The notes: generated from the letters alone by a model not told the origin. DNA of 64,000 nt from Dryas octopetala (GCA_963921425.1 OY992836.1:21865889-21929888); one strand, 5' to 3'. Positions 11,438 through 24,587 are shown, counted from the first letter of the stretch. Made by a program: numbers and translations.

Positions 11438-13924
11438 ATGCAGCCTTGTAGCAGAGAAATGCAAGAAATGAACTCCTTACTAAACCCACCTTCTTCCTCC
11501 CAACTCTCTCTCCAAGACCTTCAGCACTCAAGGCCTCAAATCCATACCTCTCACTCTCAGATGCACCCTCAACTTCCCTCCCACTTCGACTCCGCTTCCC
11601 ACGACGACTTCCTCGAGCAAATGCTCTCCTCCCTCGGCCCTTCCTCCTGCTCCTGGGCCGACGAAACCACCACGCCCCCGCCGTCCTCCAGCTCCGACAA
11701 CAATGTTATCTTCACCTACGACGACTCCGCCACCCTCGCCTCCAAGTTCCGCAGCCAGCAGATCAGCGCCGGCGCAGGCGCTTCCAAGTCCGCTTCGGCT
11801 TCCGCAGCCGCCGCCGCCGCCATGATGCTCCAGCACCAGCTCATGATGTCTAGGGGAGGCGGAGGCTCCGCCGCCGCAGGCGATTCTGGCTTCGTTCCGA
11901 TGGCGTTGTCTCTGGGGAACGGAGACTTTGACCGCTCCCACAACGACGTCGTGGACGGCTCGTCTTTTAAATCTCCCAATCAGGTGAGTTTGGCTTATTG
12001 CCTCATCCATGGCATAAATGTAAATAATGGAGAACGGTTGGGGGCTGATACGGTATTTTATTGCAGGGAGGTGAGGGTGCTAATTCTGTTCAAGCCTTGC
12101 TGAATGGGTTCGCTGGATCTTTGCATGGGGGGGCGACTCAGTCTCTGAACCAGCCTCAGCCTCAGCAGTTTCACCACCCTCAGGCCTGCCCACAATTTGC
12201 TTTAATTAATTTGTTTGTTTATTTTGTTGGTGGCCGCAAACATATGAAATTGATTTCGATCTGTTTTGAATTTGATTATAATTCATTAATTAATTATATA
12301 CTGCAGGCGCAGAATTTTGGAGCTTCGGCGAGCGGGTCGGGTGGGCCAGGGGCTGCACCGGCACAACCCAGGCCCAGAGTCAGGGCTAGGAGAGGTCAAG
12401 CCACTGACCCACACAGCATCGCTGAAAGAGTACGTCCCAATTCCCATAGCCACCTTCTTTGTTTGTTTGTTTGTATTCGATCGTTTGTTATTCTGAAACG
12501 AATGGCTAGTGTTGCAGTTGCGGAGGGAGAGAATTGCAGAGAGAATGAAGGCTCTGCAGGAGCTGGTCCCCAATGCCAACAAGGTAACGTTAATTAATTC
12601 TCAATCATACTTTCTAATTAATTCATTTTTTCAATTAAACAACACATATAATTATGGTTGTTCATCAATTCATTCATTTTATTATTCTCTGGATTGTGGC
12701 CTGTGGGGGTTCATCCTTCTATATACTACTGGGAACTTGGGAAGGTCTATGTGGTTCACAGTGGACACGTGTCAGATCTCTAGTAGGGGTTGTACATTTT
12801 TATGATATACATGGGGTCATCTTCCTCTGTTCCTGTCCGGTCATTTAGCATCGTTTTGTTTTTCTAAAAAAAAAATTTAATAAATTACATATTTCCGTTT
12901 CCGTGCGTACTTGAAAATGAAGCTGGAAAAGGGGAAGTTGGTCCCGACCTAAATGGCGATTCATTGGCCAGCCAAATAGCCAATGGACTCATGGCGCATT
13001 CCAAACTTTACTAGTTCGTTGTTAATTCTAATTTTTTTCTTTTTATGTTTAATAAAATAATGGATACTCTATATTGCTAGCTAGCAATACTTACTGGACC
13101 GCAAGTAATTAGCTAGTTTAATATATTTAAATTCATTTTATCAGTTTTTCTAATATAATTTAATGAATTTGATCTGGTTCTGGAATGACAGACAGACAAA
13201 GCTTCAATGCTGGATGAGATCATCGATTATGTAAAATTCCTCCAGCTCCAAGTCAAGGTAATGCATGGTTTCCCTCTTTCTATCTTTTTATTTTTATATA
13301 AAAAAAAAAAAATTGTGGTGAATTTATTAACATTTCTTAATTAATTAATTAAAGAAAAGGAAGGATTCCCTGGTTGACATTGTTTGTTAGATAATGATAA
13401 TTAAGTAATGAATTTGTGGGTAAAGTATGCATGTATGGTATGGGAATATGAATTTTCTTTTTCTTCTTTGTTGTATATATAATTGGGGTTGTGCTTTTGG
13501 GTACAACTGCAGGTTCTGAGCATGAGCAGGTTGGGCGGTGCAGCTGCTGTTGCTCCCCTTGTTGCTGATATGTCCTCCGAGGTAAAATTAATATGAATTA
13601 CCATAACCAGTTAAAAAAAGTTTAGAATTATTTTTGGTTTCATCATAAAAAAACAAAATCCATCATGATGCATGCTTTTCCATAGAAAGAAAAAAGATGA
13701 GGAAAATTGTTTTCTTTTGGAAAAAGAAAAACCATCATATTCACATTTCTTTTTCAACTACTACTACTACTGTACCCGCCTGAAACTCAAGCTCATATGC
13801 AAGGCCGAAATTCTCTATCAGACTATCACTGCAAAACGACAAAACAAAAGCAGCACGCGTGCCCACTTTCTCAGATTCCTCTCTCTCTCTCTCGCTCTCT
13901 CTCTCACTCACTTTTTATAACCAG

Positions 13925-13968
<44 letters not shown>

Positions 13969-14464
13969 CTTTCTCTTTTGGCTTGTCCTTTCCCTTTCAT
14001 ACTCTCTAAAAAAAAGAAGTACTAATAATAAAAATAATAATACAACCAATGTTTTTTGGTCTGTGTAGGGTGGCGGTGACTGTATCCAAGCCAGCGCCAA
14101 TGGTGGGGCCCGGGGACGCACCTCTAACGGCAACCAAACGGCGTCGTCAAACGACAGCATGACCGTCACGGAACACCAGGTTGCCAAGCTCATGGAGGAA
14201 GACATGGGCTCCGCCATGCAGTACCTCCAGGGCAAAGGTCTCTGCCTCATGCCCATTTCCTTAGCCACCGCCATTTCCACCGCCACGTGTCACACCAGGA
14301 ACCCCCTCATCCACAACGCCACCAACAACAATCAGGTCATCGCATCCAACGGTGATGGGCCGTCCTCTCCCAGCCTGTCCGTGTTGACCGTCCAGTCAGC
14401 CACGATGGGTAACGGTGGGGTTGACGGCTCCGTTAAAGACGCCGCCTCCGTCTCCAAGCCGTGA
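11438..14464 (+). CDS. LRL: bHLH transcription factor, LRL (LJRHL1-like) group
   Basis: Seven exons: 11438-11983, 12067-12183, 12307-12429, 12518-12583, 13192-13257, 13513-13581 and 14069-14464. They join to 1383 nt (460 aa). The start is the first in-frame ATG ([12 protein letters not shown]). Residues 1-221 are rich in Ser, Ala, Gln and Gly. The basic region and first helix ([15 protein letters not shown], then [18 protein letters not shown]) are split by an intron and followed by the second helix in [29 protein letters not shown] and [20 protein letters not shown] mark the Arabidopsis bHLH66/69/82 (LRL1-3) group, known for root-hair and pollen-tube growth. All introns are GT-AG except intron 2, which best fits a GC donor (12184-12185). 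Intron 6 contains a large CT/GA inverted repeat. Which LRL paralogue it corresponds to cannot be told from the sequence alone. Confidence 0.95.
13878..13966 (+). repeat. CT block facing a GA block (foldback microsatellite)
   Basis: Within LRL intron 6, a CT-rich block (about 13878-13905) is followed 23 bases later by a GA run (about 13929-13966). In the transcript the two can pair as a hairpin with a short loop, roughly 100 bases before the intron 3' splice site. Confidence 0.85.
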
Positions 14465-16888
14465 CTGACGGCGACTGACCCCCCTTTGGTTTTGGTTTTA
14501 CTTTTTAGAGACAATTCAAAGAAAGAAGTTGAACAAAGTGACGTGACGTGGACTCCAAGTCCGTCGTCTAAAGTCTACGAAAATAAGGTCTCAGGGTGCT
14601 TTCTTACCGCACGACGCCGTATTTGCGTAGACTTTGGCTAAAGCCTAAAAAGCTAACCTCAACGACAACCACCAGATCCCTATGAATCCCCTTTTTTATT
14701 TAAAAGGTTTAGGGGTTTCTTTGTTTTTATTAAATGACTTCGTTGCCTTTTATTTTATTTTATTGCAATTTCGCTGGTTCTAAACTTCTAATGCGAGCAT
14801 GTTTATCTTGAAAATCATAGTGTTATTATGAAATGATTAGAATTTAATAAATAATAATGAAGGAATTATTATTATTATTAAGGATCAAAAGGTGTCTATC
14901 TATCTAAAAGGACTATATAAAGGAGTAGGTAGGCAGCTGCCATCAAAAAAATAAAAATAAAAGAGTAGGCAAGGTTTGGGCAGCTTTGATCACTTTTTAG
15001 GTTTTGTTTTTTTTTTGGGTTGTTGGTTTGTGACTTGTGTGTGGGGTTTGGACTGACTCACTCACTAAGGCACTATTGCAACGTGGACTACATATTTGGT
15101 CAACTGAATGTCTTATAATTTCCTTGCATTTGACTGTTACTATAGAAAAGGACGGGGATGATAATGATTCATCAACAGTCCTTCTCGAGAAGCAAAATTT
15201 GTTTTCTCAATCATATACCCCCAAACATGAAAATAAAATTATTTTTTCATTCTCAAATCTCTAATTCGTGAACCAAACAGGACATTTGTTCATCAAGTTG
15301 ACAATACATTGGCGAAATTTTGTTCTCATTATTAAACCCCAAATTCCAATTCGTCTTTATTTTGTTACAGTTCCTAATGCCTTTCTCCTAGAGGGGATAA
15401 CACAGTCGTAAAATCTACACTACATATAATTGCTGATGGAACAACCCACGGACTCTTTACTTTTTGGGTCAAATTCAAGATATTTCATTTTTCCTTTACA
15501 ACATATACTTGCTTCTCTTCTTTGCAATAATTGTGATCAGTTTTGACAGTTCTCAACACATAAATGCAAGAGCATAAGAGAATTAACGAAAGCAAAATTA
15601 TACCATACATACATCATATAATAATCGAACACATTTTAAATCGTTAAATCTTGATTGAATTGCATACACGTGATATGATGTCTATCACGGAGACATGTCA
15701 TCTCCCTCAAAAGAGAGACATACACAAAAATAAGAAAGAGAGAAGAGAGAAGAGAGAAGAGACCTCTCCTATTCCCTCATTACATAAACAACCCTTGAAT
15801 TTTAACCAAAAAAAAAAACTCAAGGATTAGTGGAATTAATTGTTTTGTGAGTCTTGTCAAGTGAGTAAGTAGGCTGGGGTCCCTTATTGTGTCACTGGAT
15901 TGACCATTATGACGCGGAACACAACCACTTTGCTAGTTTTGGAGGTCCAATCATTCTTCATGATTTGAAACACTACTTTGACCACCTCCTTCGTGCATAA
16001 GAAATTTAATCACCTCACATAATATTATATAATTTAATTACTTGAGACTTCACACGAATATATCCCAAATCAATCGTTAATCATGTAACCAAAAGTCTCT
16101 ATCAGATTCGGATATTTTATATTTATAATACAATACAATATGTAAGTGAACGAAAGAGTTGCGTTTGGGTAAGTATCATAATTAATTCATAATTTATAAA
16201 GGTTAAGTACGTGGTATTCTTTGTTGACAATCGCAAAAGACAGCTCATATTATATATCTTTGCCTTCTTTATTTTATTATCATGTCCTTGTTAAATCAAA
16301 CCTACAATTAACGGTTAAAAAAATTACAGATGAAGTAATTTCCTCATCTAAATTATTTTTTTATTACAGAAAAATTTACATGATTATTTTCTAATCGCCA
16401 CTTACCGAATACACGTAATCACACATAAAATATATGTTAAAAAAAATTAATATAAATATTGTTAGGTCAGAAAACATGGTGACTAATCAAGTCAAATTAA
16501 ACATGGGCTACGAGCCTACGAGCCTAGGAGTGTGTTATGTTTTTTTTTTCGCTTTTGTAAATAGTCCTTATAAGGGTTAGTTACTTAGTTTGGGAGTAAG
16601 AATCGTGTGTAGGTGTGTGCAATACACGAGCCTATAACAACATAACAACGGCGTATGCAACCCTTTAGCGTGTGGATCCCACATGAGGCTTCTCAAAACG
16701 AGTGAGGCGCGCTTCCTACACACCAATGACATGCTGACGTAAGGCATACGTTTATCCAGGTTTTGAATTTTATTTTTTATTTTTTTATTTTTTCCTGATA
16801 ATAATCCTTAGAGTTATTGGAACTTTTATTTTATTTTTCAAAAACCTGACCATGGCCAGATATGTATATATATATATCTTCATTTCAT
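14465..16888. other. Intergenic DNA downstream of LRL
   Basis: The first 200-300 bases probably hold the LRL 3' UTR. Beyond that the sequence is AT-rich, with a purine-rich patch near 15735-15762. No gene, RNA or clear transposon ends were seen. Confidence 0.5.
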
Positions 16889-16897
16889 TTTTCAAAA

Positions 16898-17445
16898 GAG
16901 GAAATTACAGATTTGGTCCACTTATTTTATACCTTATTCAATTTTGGTCCACGATCTTTTTTAAGTTCTGTTTTGGTCCACTAATTGTTTCATTTGTTCA
17001 ATAAAGGTCCAGATTTGTGACTTTAAATCTTTTGGGTTGTGTTTTCTTCAATTATAATTGAAGTATAAGTTATATTTCATCATTTCTTAGTTATAAAAAC
17101 AAATTTGGAGTATTATAATCTAAGAGAATTGAGATTTGGTGAAATTTGAAAAATTGGCAGTTTTGGGTACCCTACTTTAGGGTCAATTATCTTGAGTTTT
17201 AGAACTCCAATTTGAATGATCTTTATATGGTTGTAAAGAAGAAATGCATAGCTTTAAAACAAGTATATATTTGCTGAATTTGGGTGAGATTTGATAGGGT
17301 AAAAAGCAGGCCAAATTTGAGAAAACAAATCTGGACCTTTATTGAACAAGTGAAACAATTAGTGGACCAAAACAGAACTTAAAAAAGATTGTGGACCAAA
17401 ATTGAACTAGGTATAAAATAACTGGACTAAATCTGTAATTTTCTC
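16898..17445. mobile_element. 548-bp MITE with 9-bp target duplication
   Basis: The ends are GAGGAAATTACAGATTTGG on the left and, reversed, GAGAAAATTACAGATTTAG on the right. The inverted similarity runs for more than 100 bases and contains repeated TTTGGTCCA words. The direct repeat TTTTCAAAA flanks it at 16889-16897 and 17446-17454. A 9-bp duplication suggests Mutator-like mobilisation. Non-coding. Confidence 0.85.
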
Positions 17446-19839
17446 TTTTCAAAAACATATCACTTAGACAAGATGGAGAAGATTTTCAAAGAATTTGTAG
17501 CAGTGAGAGTCAAAATGACTGATCGTGAGTATACTGTATACATAATCATACTAGTCATTCTAAAATCTACAATCATCAATTTTATTCTTTGCTGTACATA
17601 TACTTAGTGAATAAATTAGTAGCCCCATTAACACTATTGGACTAGTCACTAGCCCCATTAGCATTATTGGACTACTCACAAGATCGGTACATATAGCAAT
17701 TGCATCAGTTAAGTGATGGATTAATTGACTCACCCCTGTCCAAAATTAAGATTGGAGTATGCATTCCAATGAACAATTCAATTCAATACAGTACAGATTG
17801 ATAACACTACTCTGCAAAATAGACACAAACAAACTATATAATTACCAAGTTACAGTCTATCATCAAGAGTTTTCCAAGTTGGCGAAGGTTACTTGGTAAA
17901 AACATTCTATAATTATTCAAATGATATGTAAGTAGATATTTAAGACAAACAGAGCATCGGAATTAGCAACAAAGCTTAAGACACAGCACAACACAACATG
18001 AGCAGCACAGCAAAGCCCTTTAAGATATTGATAAGAGAGACACAGATGCATACCCACAGCCGGCACAGTGATTTGGAGCTGATATTGGTAACCATCAACT
18101 TCTAAGCTTCATCTTTCCAGATCTCCTCAATATCAGATTTAATTACATCTTCGCATACATGCACATGGGGACTATTAAGAGACATGTAGTCCACTACTTA
18201 TTGTCAATTCTTCATAGCATCATTCAGACATTGACCCTCCAATATTAAATGCTTACTTTGAAGGTTAAGAACATTATTCTATTTCTGCCCATAACTCCAA
18301 TATCCCAGTCAAAGATATTGCAAAATATACATTCAGGGTGATCATACAAGCTGCTAGTTCGGACTTTCAGTGAACAGTTCATAAATAATAAAACTGTGTA
18401 CAAAATATAGAATAATGACATTTAATATTGTTGATACAATTTATAAAGAACATTTAATAGTGCTAGCACAAGTTTACTAGCTCCTTTTCAAGAGTAACTC
18501 AAACTCTTTTCACTGTACCTTTATGTCACGATGATTTATTATATAGAAATGAGACCGCAGTGCATAGAAACATACAATGAAGGCCAAGGAAAAAAAAACA
18601 ATGTATACAGATAAATTAAAAATTCGTAAAAGCTAAATTCATGGTTTCAAAAAGAGACTGCTATCAGGGTAACACAGTCTTCACAGGCTGAAAAAGGACA
18701 TGTCCATAACCTACAACAATGAATTCCCTCCATTTGATTTTGTATCATCTGTCACTAATAGCAGCACAATCTGTAATTTTTCTAGAGCATTTAAACCAAC
18801 GCTTCCTGCTCAGTTTCCCAGGCCAGAAATTAAGCTAGTATCCCACTTCAATTTCAACTCCCTAAAACATGTAACATGATACAAAGAGAAATTTTCATTT
18901 CATAACACAACCAGTTTACTGACTATTTTGGCTCTGGAATCCTCACTCATAAACTCTACATGCTCAACAATGACCATACTTGTTCCAAAGATGCAGAACT
19001 ACCACTACCAATTGATTATATGCCACCTATTGCCCACAAATGTTTCCAGGTGTAGTAAATTTGTGACCAGTCTACAGTCTCCTCCTCAGCAGTCAGCTCC
19101 TACATGGTTGTCTTCCACTACTAAAATAACCTACCTTTTACTTATCAGCAAACTTAGTTTAAAGGTACATTCTAAGAGAATGCCATAACAGATAATCAAG
19201 ATAGCCAATTCACTCAGAGTTTCATTGAATGAATAACCGAAAATGAGTTCAATGAATTGTTTAATGAATTGTTAAAAAACATGAATAAACTTCAGATTTG
19301 GCAGGAGGAACAGAATTCTTCAACCTCTCAATTGGTCATATTTAATATATAATACCATCAATTCAGAAACTAAGACTCTGACTCTTGAACAAAATATTTA
19401 TCGTATCTTTCACATCTATACTCTTCACAACAACTGATTATGAACTATCATCTCAATTCTTGTGTATGTCATACGCAAAGAATGAGCTCCAAATAGAAGG
19501 CTTCATTATTCATCATACATCAACACATGGCCCTGGGTGGAACAAAATGGTAAACCAATATTTTCATGACTAAAAGACAAAACACCAAGGAATTTTATTC
19601 CAGAACAAAGGAAGTTGGAGCTAGGCAGTGCTTCTGCTAACTTATTTCTGGGACTGAACTTTTTCTTCTCATGACAGGTCATTTTGTGTAGTACAATAGC
19701 AGATAAGTTCCACACTTCCACCTTTGCTTGTTTCCATCATTTTAGAAGCCTAACACTTTTATGGAACTGCTTCTACATTTACAAATCTGGTTACTGTGCA
19801 ACTATGTCTGATATTGCTATCATACAAGTTATATTATCT

Positions 19840-19854
19840 CTTGGCCAAAAAAAA
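19840..19854 (+). mobile_element. Micro-insertion CTTGGCC-poly(A) with 18-bp target duplication
   Basis: The 15-nt insert CTTGGCCAAAAAAAA sits between perfect 18-bp direct repeats, ATACAAGTTATATTATCT, at 19822-19839 and 19855-19872. The poly(A) end and the duplication length match LINE-machinery retroposition. The insert is far too short to be a functional element. Confidence 0.85.
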
Positions 19855-20545
19855 ATACAAGTTATATTATCTAGAAAAGAGTTCCTCCATTAGATTGCCA
19901 ACATCGTATTGGCTCATTCATAGTGATGCTGTTAATGCAGTTTAGAGTTTCCAACAGAAGTATCCAAAGGGGACAAATAGCACGTACTAAATATACTAAA
20001 GCATGTGAAGCATAAACTCTATCCCTAAATGCATAGGAATGGGGAGGAGCATGTCAGAAAGACACATGTGCTCCTACGGAAACGTGTATACGAACCAACT
20101 CAACAAATCTTACTGCAAGGTCCATGACTACCTTGGAAGCAGAAGACTGGCATGATGTGTCAAGACCATCAAACTTGTGGACGATAGGGGAAGCATATCA
20201 ACTACATGAGCATTCAAATTAATACAACATCATATTGATATTAAATCCTTAATTGTGCATGAAACACATCTTCTCACATATAGACATTTTTCTTTTCCAA
20301 TTTAGTTTTTTATTCCAACATAAATGATACCAAATGAATGCCAACTTCCTAACACAGTACCATCTCTGCAAGCCTTACAACCATTATAGATCTCTCGCTC
20401 CGACTGAATAATGCATTCAACATGCATGCATCCAGTAATTGACCAGGATGATTCCTTCTGCCTTCAGGGAAGGGCCAGTCAAGCCTTATACTCCTGCCAA
20501 AATGGATAAACAACCCAATAAGGGTTCCACATCTCAATTACTCCT

Positions 20546-20546
<1 letters not shown>

Positions 20547-20576
<30 letters not shown>

Positions 20577-20579
20577 AAA
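20547..20579. repeat. C20A13 homopolymer junction
   Basis: Twenty C are followed directly by thirteen A. Long poly-C runs are rare in plant DNA, and the exact length may be affected by sequencing error. Confidence 0.8.
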
Positions 20580-20885
20580 TCCTAGTAAATCTACTATAAC
20601 ATAAGAGCAAACAGTCCAAATTAAGCATAGTATCATTCATAGCAGTAATGTTATAAAACGTAAGTGCAAATGTACATAATAATCTTACAACATCGACATG
20701 CCATCCATGAAAATAGGATCAGAAATTTTTATTTACTTTTATATTATTATTCTTTAAACATCGCAAGTAAGCTTTAGGCCATTAACTCTATATCACTATT
20801 GTTGTACAACTGCAAAATTATGAAAACCAGTAAAAGTAACAACATTCTACGCTGACCCATTAAACCAAAAGTCCATAGGAGCAGT

Positions 20886-21454
20886 TTAACTAGTGGTGGT
20901 AGGCTTGAAAGTGTAAGGCTGTGGAAGTGATAACGGACCTCTCCTCGATTCTTTATCATCCAAAAGCCTCTTCAGACTTCTGTTCTTGCAGTACAACGCA
21001 TCAAAATGCTTCACCTAAACCATCCAAATCCCCAAAATTTAGAATAAATAATTAATTAAACGCAGGAAAATGAAGAACCCAGAAGGTGAAATAAGATTGA
21101 GAATGGGATTTTACCCAAGAAGCACGGCAATGGTTGACAAACTCATCCCTCGCAGCTTTGCACTCTGCTGGGTATAACAGACCCTTGTACCCGATTTCAG
21201 TCAGTTTCTTGTCTGATTCTTTCTCCACACACGCATAGAAAGCGTCTCGAGCCTTGTCAAACACATCACCAAATTGCAGATTAAACCCCAAATTCCACCC
21301 ACAACAATTATATTTTAAAAATATATGAATAAATGAGTGAAAATGAGGAATGGAGAGTGGGAAGTAAAACCTTATAGCAAGCTTGTCTGGAACTAGAGAG
21401 CACGTCGGTGTGGATCTCATCTGGGTTTCGTGGCGCGTAAGTTTCAGTGGTCAT
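20886..21454 (-). CDS. COA6: COA6-like cytochrome c oxidase assembly factor (CHCH protein)
   Basis: Three exons on the minus strand: 21371-21454, 21115-21252 and 20886-21014 (84, 138 and 129 nt), giving 116 aa from MTTETYAPRNPDE to PQPYTFKPTTTS. Two cysteine pairs are visible: CYKARDAFYAC (CX9C) and CKAARDEFVNHC (CX10C), the COA6 signature, with the typical GLLYPAEC and SWVKHFDALYC segments. Family knowledge: COA6 acts in the mitochondrial intermembrane space in copper delivery to cytochrome c oxidase. Such proteins are imported through the Mia40 disulfide relay, which fits the lack of a cleavable presequence. Plant databases often label them cytochrome c oxidase subunit VIb family. All introns are GT-AG. 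It lies next to the LRL gene, as I recall for Arabidopsis AT5G58005 and AT5G58010. Confidence 0.9.
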
Positions 21455-22429
21455 GGCTTCAAGAGTAAAGAGAGGAGAACCTCTGCTTCTGTTCACTAGC
21501 TGTGAGCCCGTGCGGCTGCGACTACTACAATGTGAAAAGGAGTTGGGCGTGTTTAGGTGAAGGTGGATAGGCCTAGTTGGGTTGGCCCAATACAATGCGC
21601 CTATTTGGGTTGGCCCAATACAGTGCGCCTAGTTGGGTTGGTCCAATCCAGTAGGCCCACTAGTTATTTAAGCCTTAGTGAATAGTGATTGTGGACCCTC
21701 CTGATAAGACTGGTGTGGACCTTCATAATAATATATTAATCAGTCTCGTTTTGTTGAGTACTCATACGTCATAAGCACTTATTACATTCATTAGGTTTTT
21801 TTTTTTAATTTTTTTTTAATTTTTTTTTTTTATGAAAGTGTACATTCATTGGTCGGATGATTTGGATCTAATAGAATAAGTCAATGATTTATAATGTGAA
21901 ATGTTATAAATTCAATTCATTTATAATTTATACATTATTCTCACAATTGCTCAAAGTATCTGCTTCGTTTGAAAAATTATTTTGTATAATTAATTAATAC
22001 CTACCTATATAAAAGTTTCATTGAAAAATTACATATTTTAAAATTAAATTATTTTCATAATTTTCTCTACAAATTTTGTAATTTTATTAATTGTAACAAT
22101 AATTTTTATATTTTAGAAACTTGGTATTTTAATTGACACGGTACCAATATTTATTAATTAATACCCTAAATCTAATGTTATTAGTGGTGAGCAAAGCTAC
22201 AAATGCGCTCTGTGGATGTGGGATTGTGGGAAATTGGAGCATCCACATTGGGAATAAATGAGGTTGGATAAAGCTTTCTATACATTCTTGGGAGTACTAA
22301 CCAAAGTTGATGTTGGATTAATTAAGTTGACCAAATTCTTCAATTGTTTACTTTTCTTAATCAAGAGTACCATTATCGGCTTGGTTTCAGCCACCTCGAT
22401 GGAAGTGTATGGTACGTACTATATTTATT

Positions 22430-22554
22430 TATTTTTTTTGGTTACAAAGGGAGGAGGCCAAGGAAAGAGGCCTAGAGGGGGGAGGGGGGGATCGAAACCC
22501 GGTGAGGTGGGGGCAGCACAACTGCTTGGCCAACTGGCCTACCCCAAGTCCTCT
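22430..22554 (-). mobile_element. tRNA-derived SINE with 16-bp target duplication
   Basis: On the minus strand the 125-bp element reads from AGAGGACTTGGGGTAGGCC, with a box-A-like TAGGCCAGTTGGCC and a box-B-like GGTTTCGATCC, and ends TTTGTAACC plus an A-rich tail. Perfect 16-bp direct repeats, ACGTACTATATTTATT, flank it at 22414-22429 and 22555-22570. The promoter boxes, A tail and long duplication together define a SINE. The perfect duplication suggests a fairly young insertion. Confidence 0.9.
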
Positions 22555-23276
22555 ACGTACTATATTTATTGGATAAACTTATTAATTATGAAGACTACAT
22601 TAATCCTCGCGATGATTATATTGTTATTGTTGGAATACTAATTAAAATTTGTTAATCTCACTACATCAGCCTATTCCATTTTAGGCTGCTTTCGAAATTT
22701 TGTAGTGAAGGGTTCAACAAAACTTGCAGTCTTCCATTGATTGAACTATTGCTTTCATATGTTGTCCCAATTAATTCATGACAAAAAATAAAGGATGATT
22801 GCTTTCAAATTATGCATATGTCTATATAGAAAGAGGTGCGGACCTACAGTTGCAACCATTTTCAGTCAAATTTTATGACATACCACTTACGTAGTGTTTA
22901 TGCTAAATTGGTAAATCTACACATGTGACTCGTTGGTAATTGGTGAGCATGAGGTGAATTTAAAAATTTTGAATTTTCATGATTTAAGTGAATATATTTT
23001 TATTCATTTAGTGCGTACGATTTATGAATGATAGTCCACTAGGAAGTAGGTAAAAGAAAATTGGTGATTGAAACAATACTAGCATACAGTTGCATGTGAA
23101 AATTAATAATGTCGATAACAATTACAAGAAGTGTTGTCACTTTTGGAAGAGAACAATTATGAAGACAATTAATGACATATGTGACAAATGATATTAGCAA
23201 TTAGGGTTACTCTAGTGTATGAGAGTTCCTGCGTTTTGAGAAATATGCACCAGCAAAATAGTGATGAATTAGGGTT

Positions 23277-23303
23277 TTTTTTTTAATTTTTTTTTTATGT
23301 CTG
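23277..23303 (-). mobile_element. A-rich micro-insertion with 14-bp target duplication
   Basis: A 27-nt T-rich insert (on the minus strand CAGACAT followed by A-rich sequence) lies between 14-bp direct repeats, GATGAATTAGGGTT, at 23263-23276 and 23304-23317. It has the same architecture as the TTGGCC micro-insertions but a different 5' word. Confidence 0.7.
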
Positions 23304-24587
23304 GATGAATTAGGGTTATTCGACTATATAAGAGTTTGCAAACTTTGCATGTTTTAAAAAATGTGCGAGCAAAAGATAAAAATTTGATAACCCATTTTGT
23401 TTGTGTGGCAAAATATGTGAGCGGGAACTAAATCCTTTACTGGTATTGTGGAATGAACAATGGTGTGTCACATTAATGGCTATGATTAATTGTTTAAAGT
23501 GATGAGATGGAGTTCATGCATTCTGTTATAATTAATGTTTGAGCTAAGCTACGTGGAAAACGCATAATATTGGAGAGTCATGACTCATATATGATATGAC
23601 AACAATGACTTTTTTTTTTTTTTCTTCGACGCAACAATGTGTTATGGAATTAACTGTCCTGCCTGTAAAAGATAAAGCGATGAATATATTACAGTCGATA
23701 TTGGAATTAATGTACAATATGAATTGAGCATATATACAGTACACCCAGCCCAAGAAAATATGCTACCGAAATTCTACAGTACATAGAAAGGACTAGTCTA
23801 AAGTCACGACAAAAGGTTCATCAATAGTGAATATATGCCTAAATCAATAGCAGAAAAAGGTTTTCTTTCTGAAATAACAGGCATCCCTCAAGAGTTCTTA
23901 ACCCACACCCAGGTAAATGTAATAGTATTACATTCGAAATCGAGCTATTCTTTTTTCTTTAGCATACGAATAAAAGAAAAAAAAAAGTATCTACTAGATT
24001 CAATTTTATATTGATTCATGATCTGACAATCAAATCTAAACTTAAAATTTTATTCAAATTTCATCCACATTTTATTATAATCAAGTTCTAGCTTGTGTAC
24101 ATGTGAATTTGCATCATGCCATATCATACGCATTTGTACTATTTGCTAAGAAAATCGTATAATGCAAATATATATATAATTTAGGGTTATTTTTTTAAAA
24201 GTTCAGTTCAGAAATTAAGTTGATAACTCAGTCCATGTGCTACAAAAAATCTCAGTTCAATTCACTTTAATGAGAAGCGAGCGACACAAAAGACACGGAG
24301 CGCTCAGCCTTTTGTTAATCATTAAGAATTGTAAAATAAACTTTAGAGTAATTTACAGTGAAATTTAACAGTTAATTTTGATGATAAATAAAACAAATAA
24401 ACCTATTAAGTAAAACATTTAAATGTTATAGTTATTTATGGTTAATTAAAATTTCAATAACAAGTATAAATTTGTAATTACCTACCCTATTAAATTAAAA
24501 TACATTATATGCGCTATAAAAAAAGAATTATTCAATTAGTTTGTGTGACTTATGGTGAAGAAAGATTCTAATTCACACATATACATG

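Larger units (their letters stand above)
17455..20885. other. Intergenic DNA between LRL and the COA6-like gene
   Basis: Base composition is more even here than in the neighbouring deserts, but no exon chain could be built on either strand. A micro-insertion at 19840 and a C20A13 run at 20547-20579 are listed separately. A short minus-strand frame near 18104-18170 that ends like a protein C-terminus was considered and not called. Confidence 0.45.

Noticed and set aside
14890-14970. A-rich segment between GGAGTAGG-like and GAGTAGG-like words
   Set aside because: Flanking match is short and imperfect; simple duplication is equally likely.
18104-18170. Minus-strand frame ending DVIKSDIEEIWKDEA and stop, resembling a last exon
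   Set aside because: It is preceded by a weak acceptor without a pyrimidine tract, and no upstream exon could be joined. It may be chance or part of a long 3' UTR.
18578-18606. AAGGCCAAGG plus A9 with ACAATG on both sides
   Set aside because: Only a 6-bp flanking match, which is expected by chance in AT-rich DNA.
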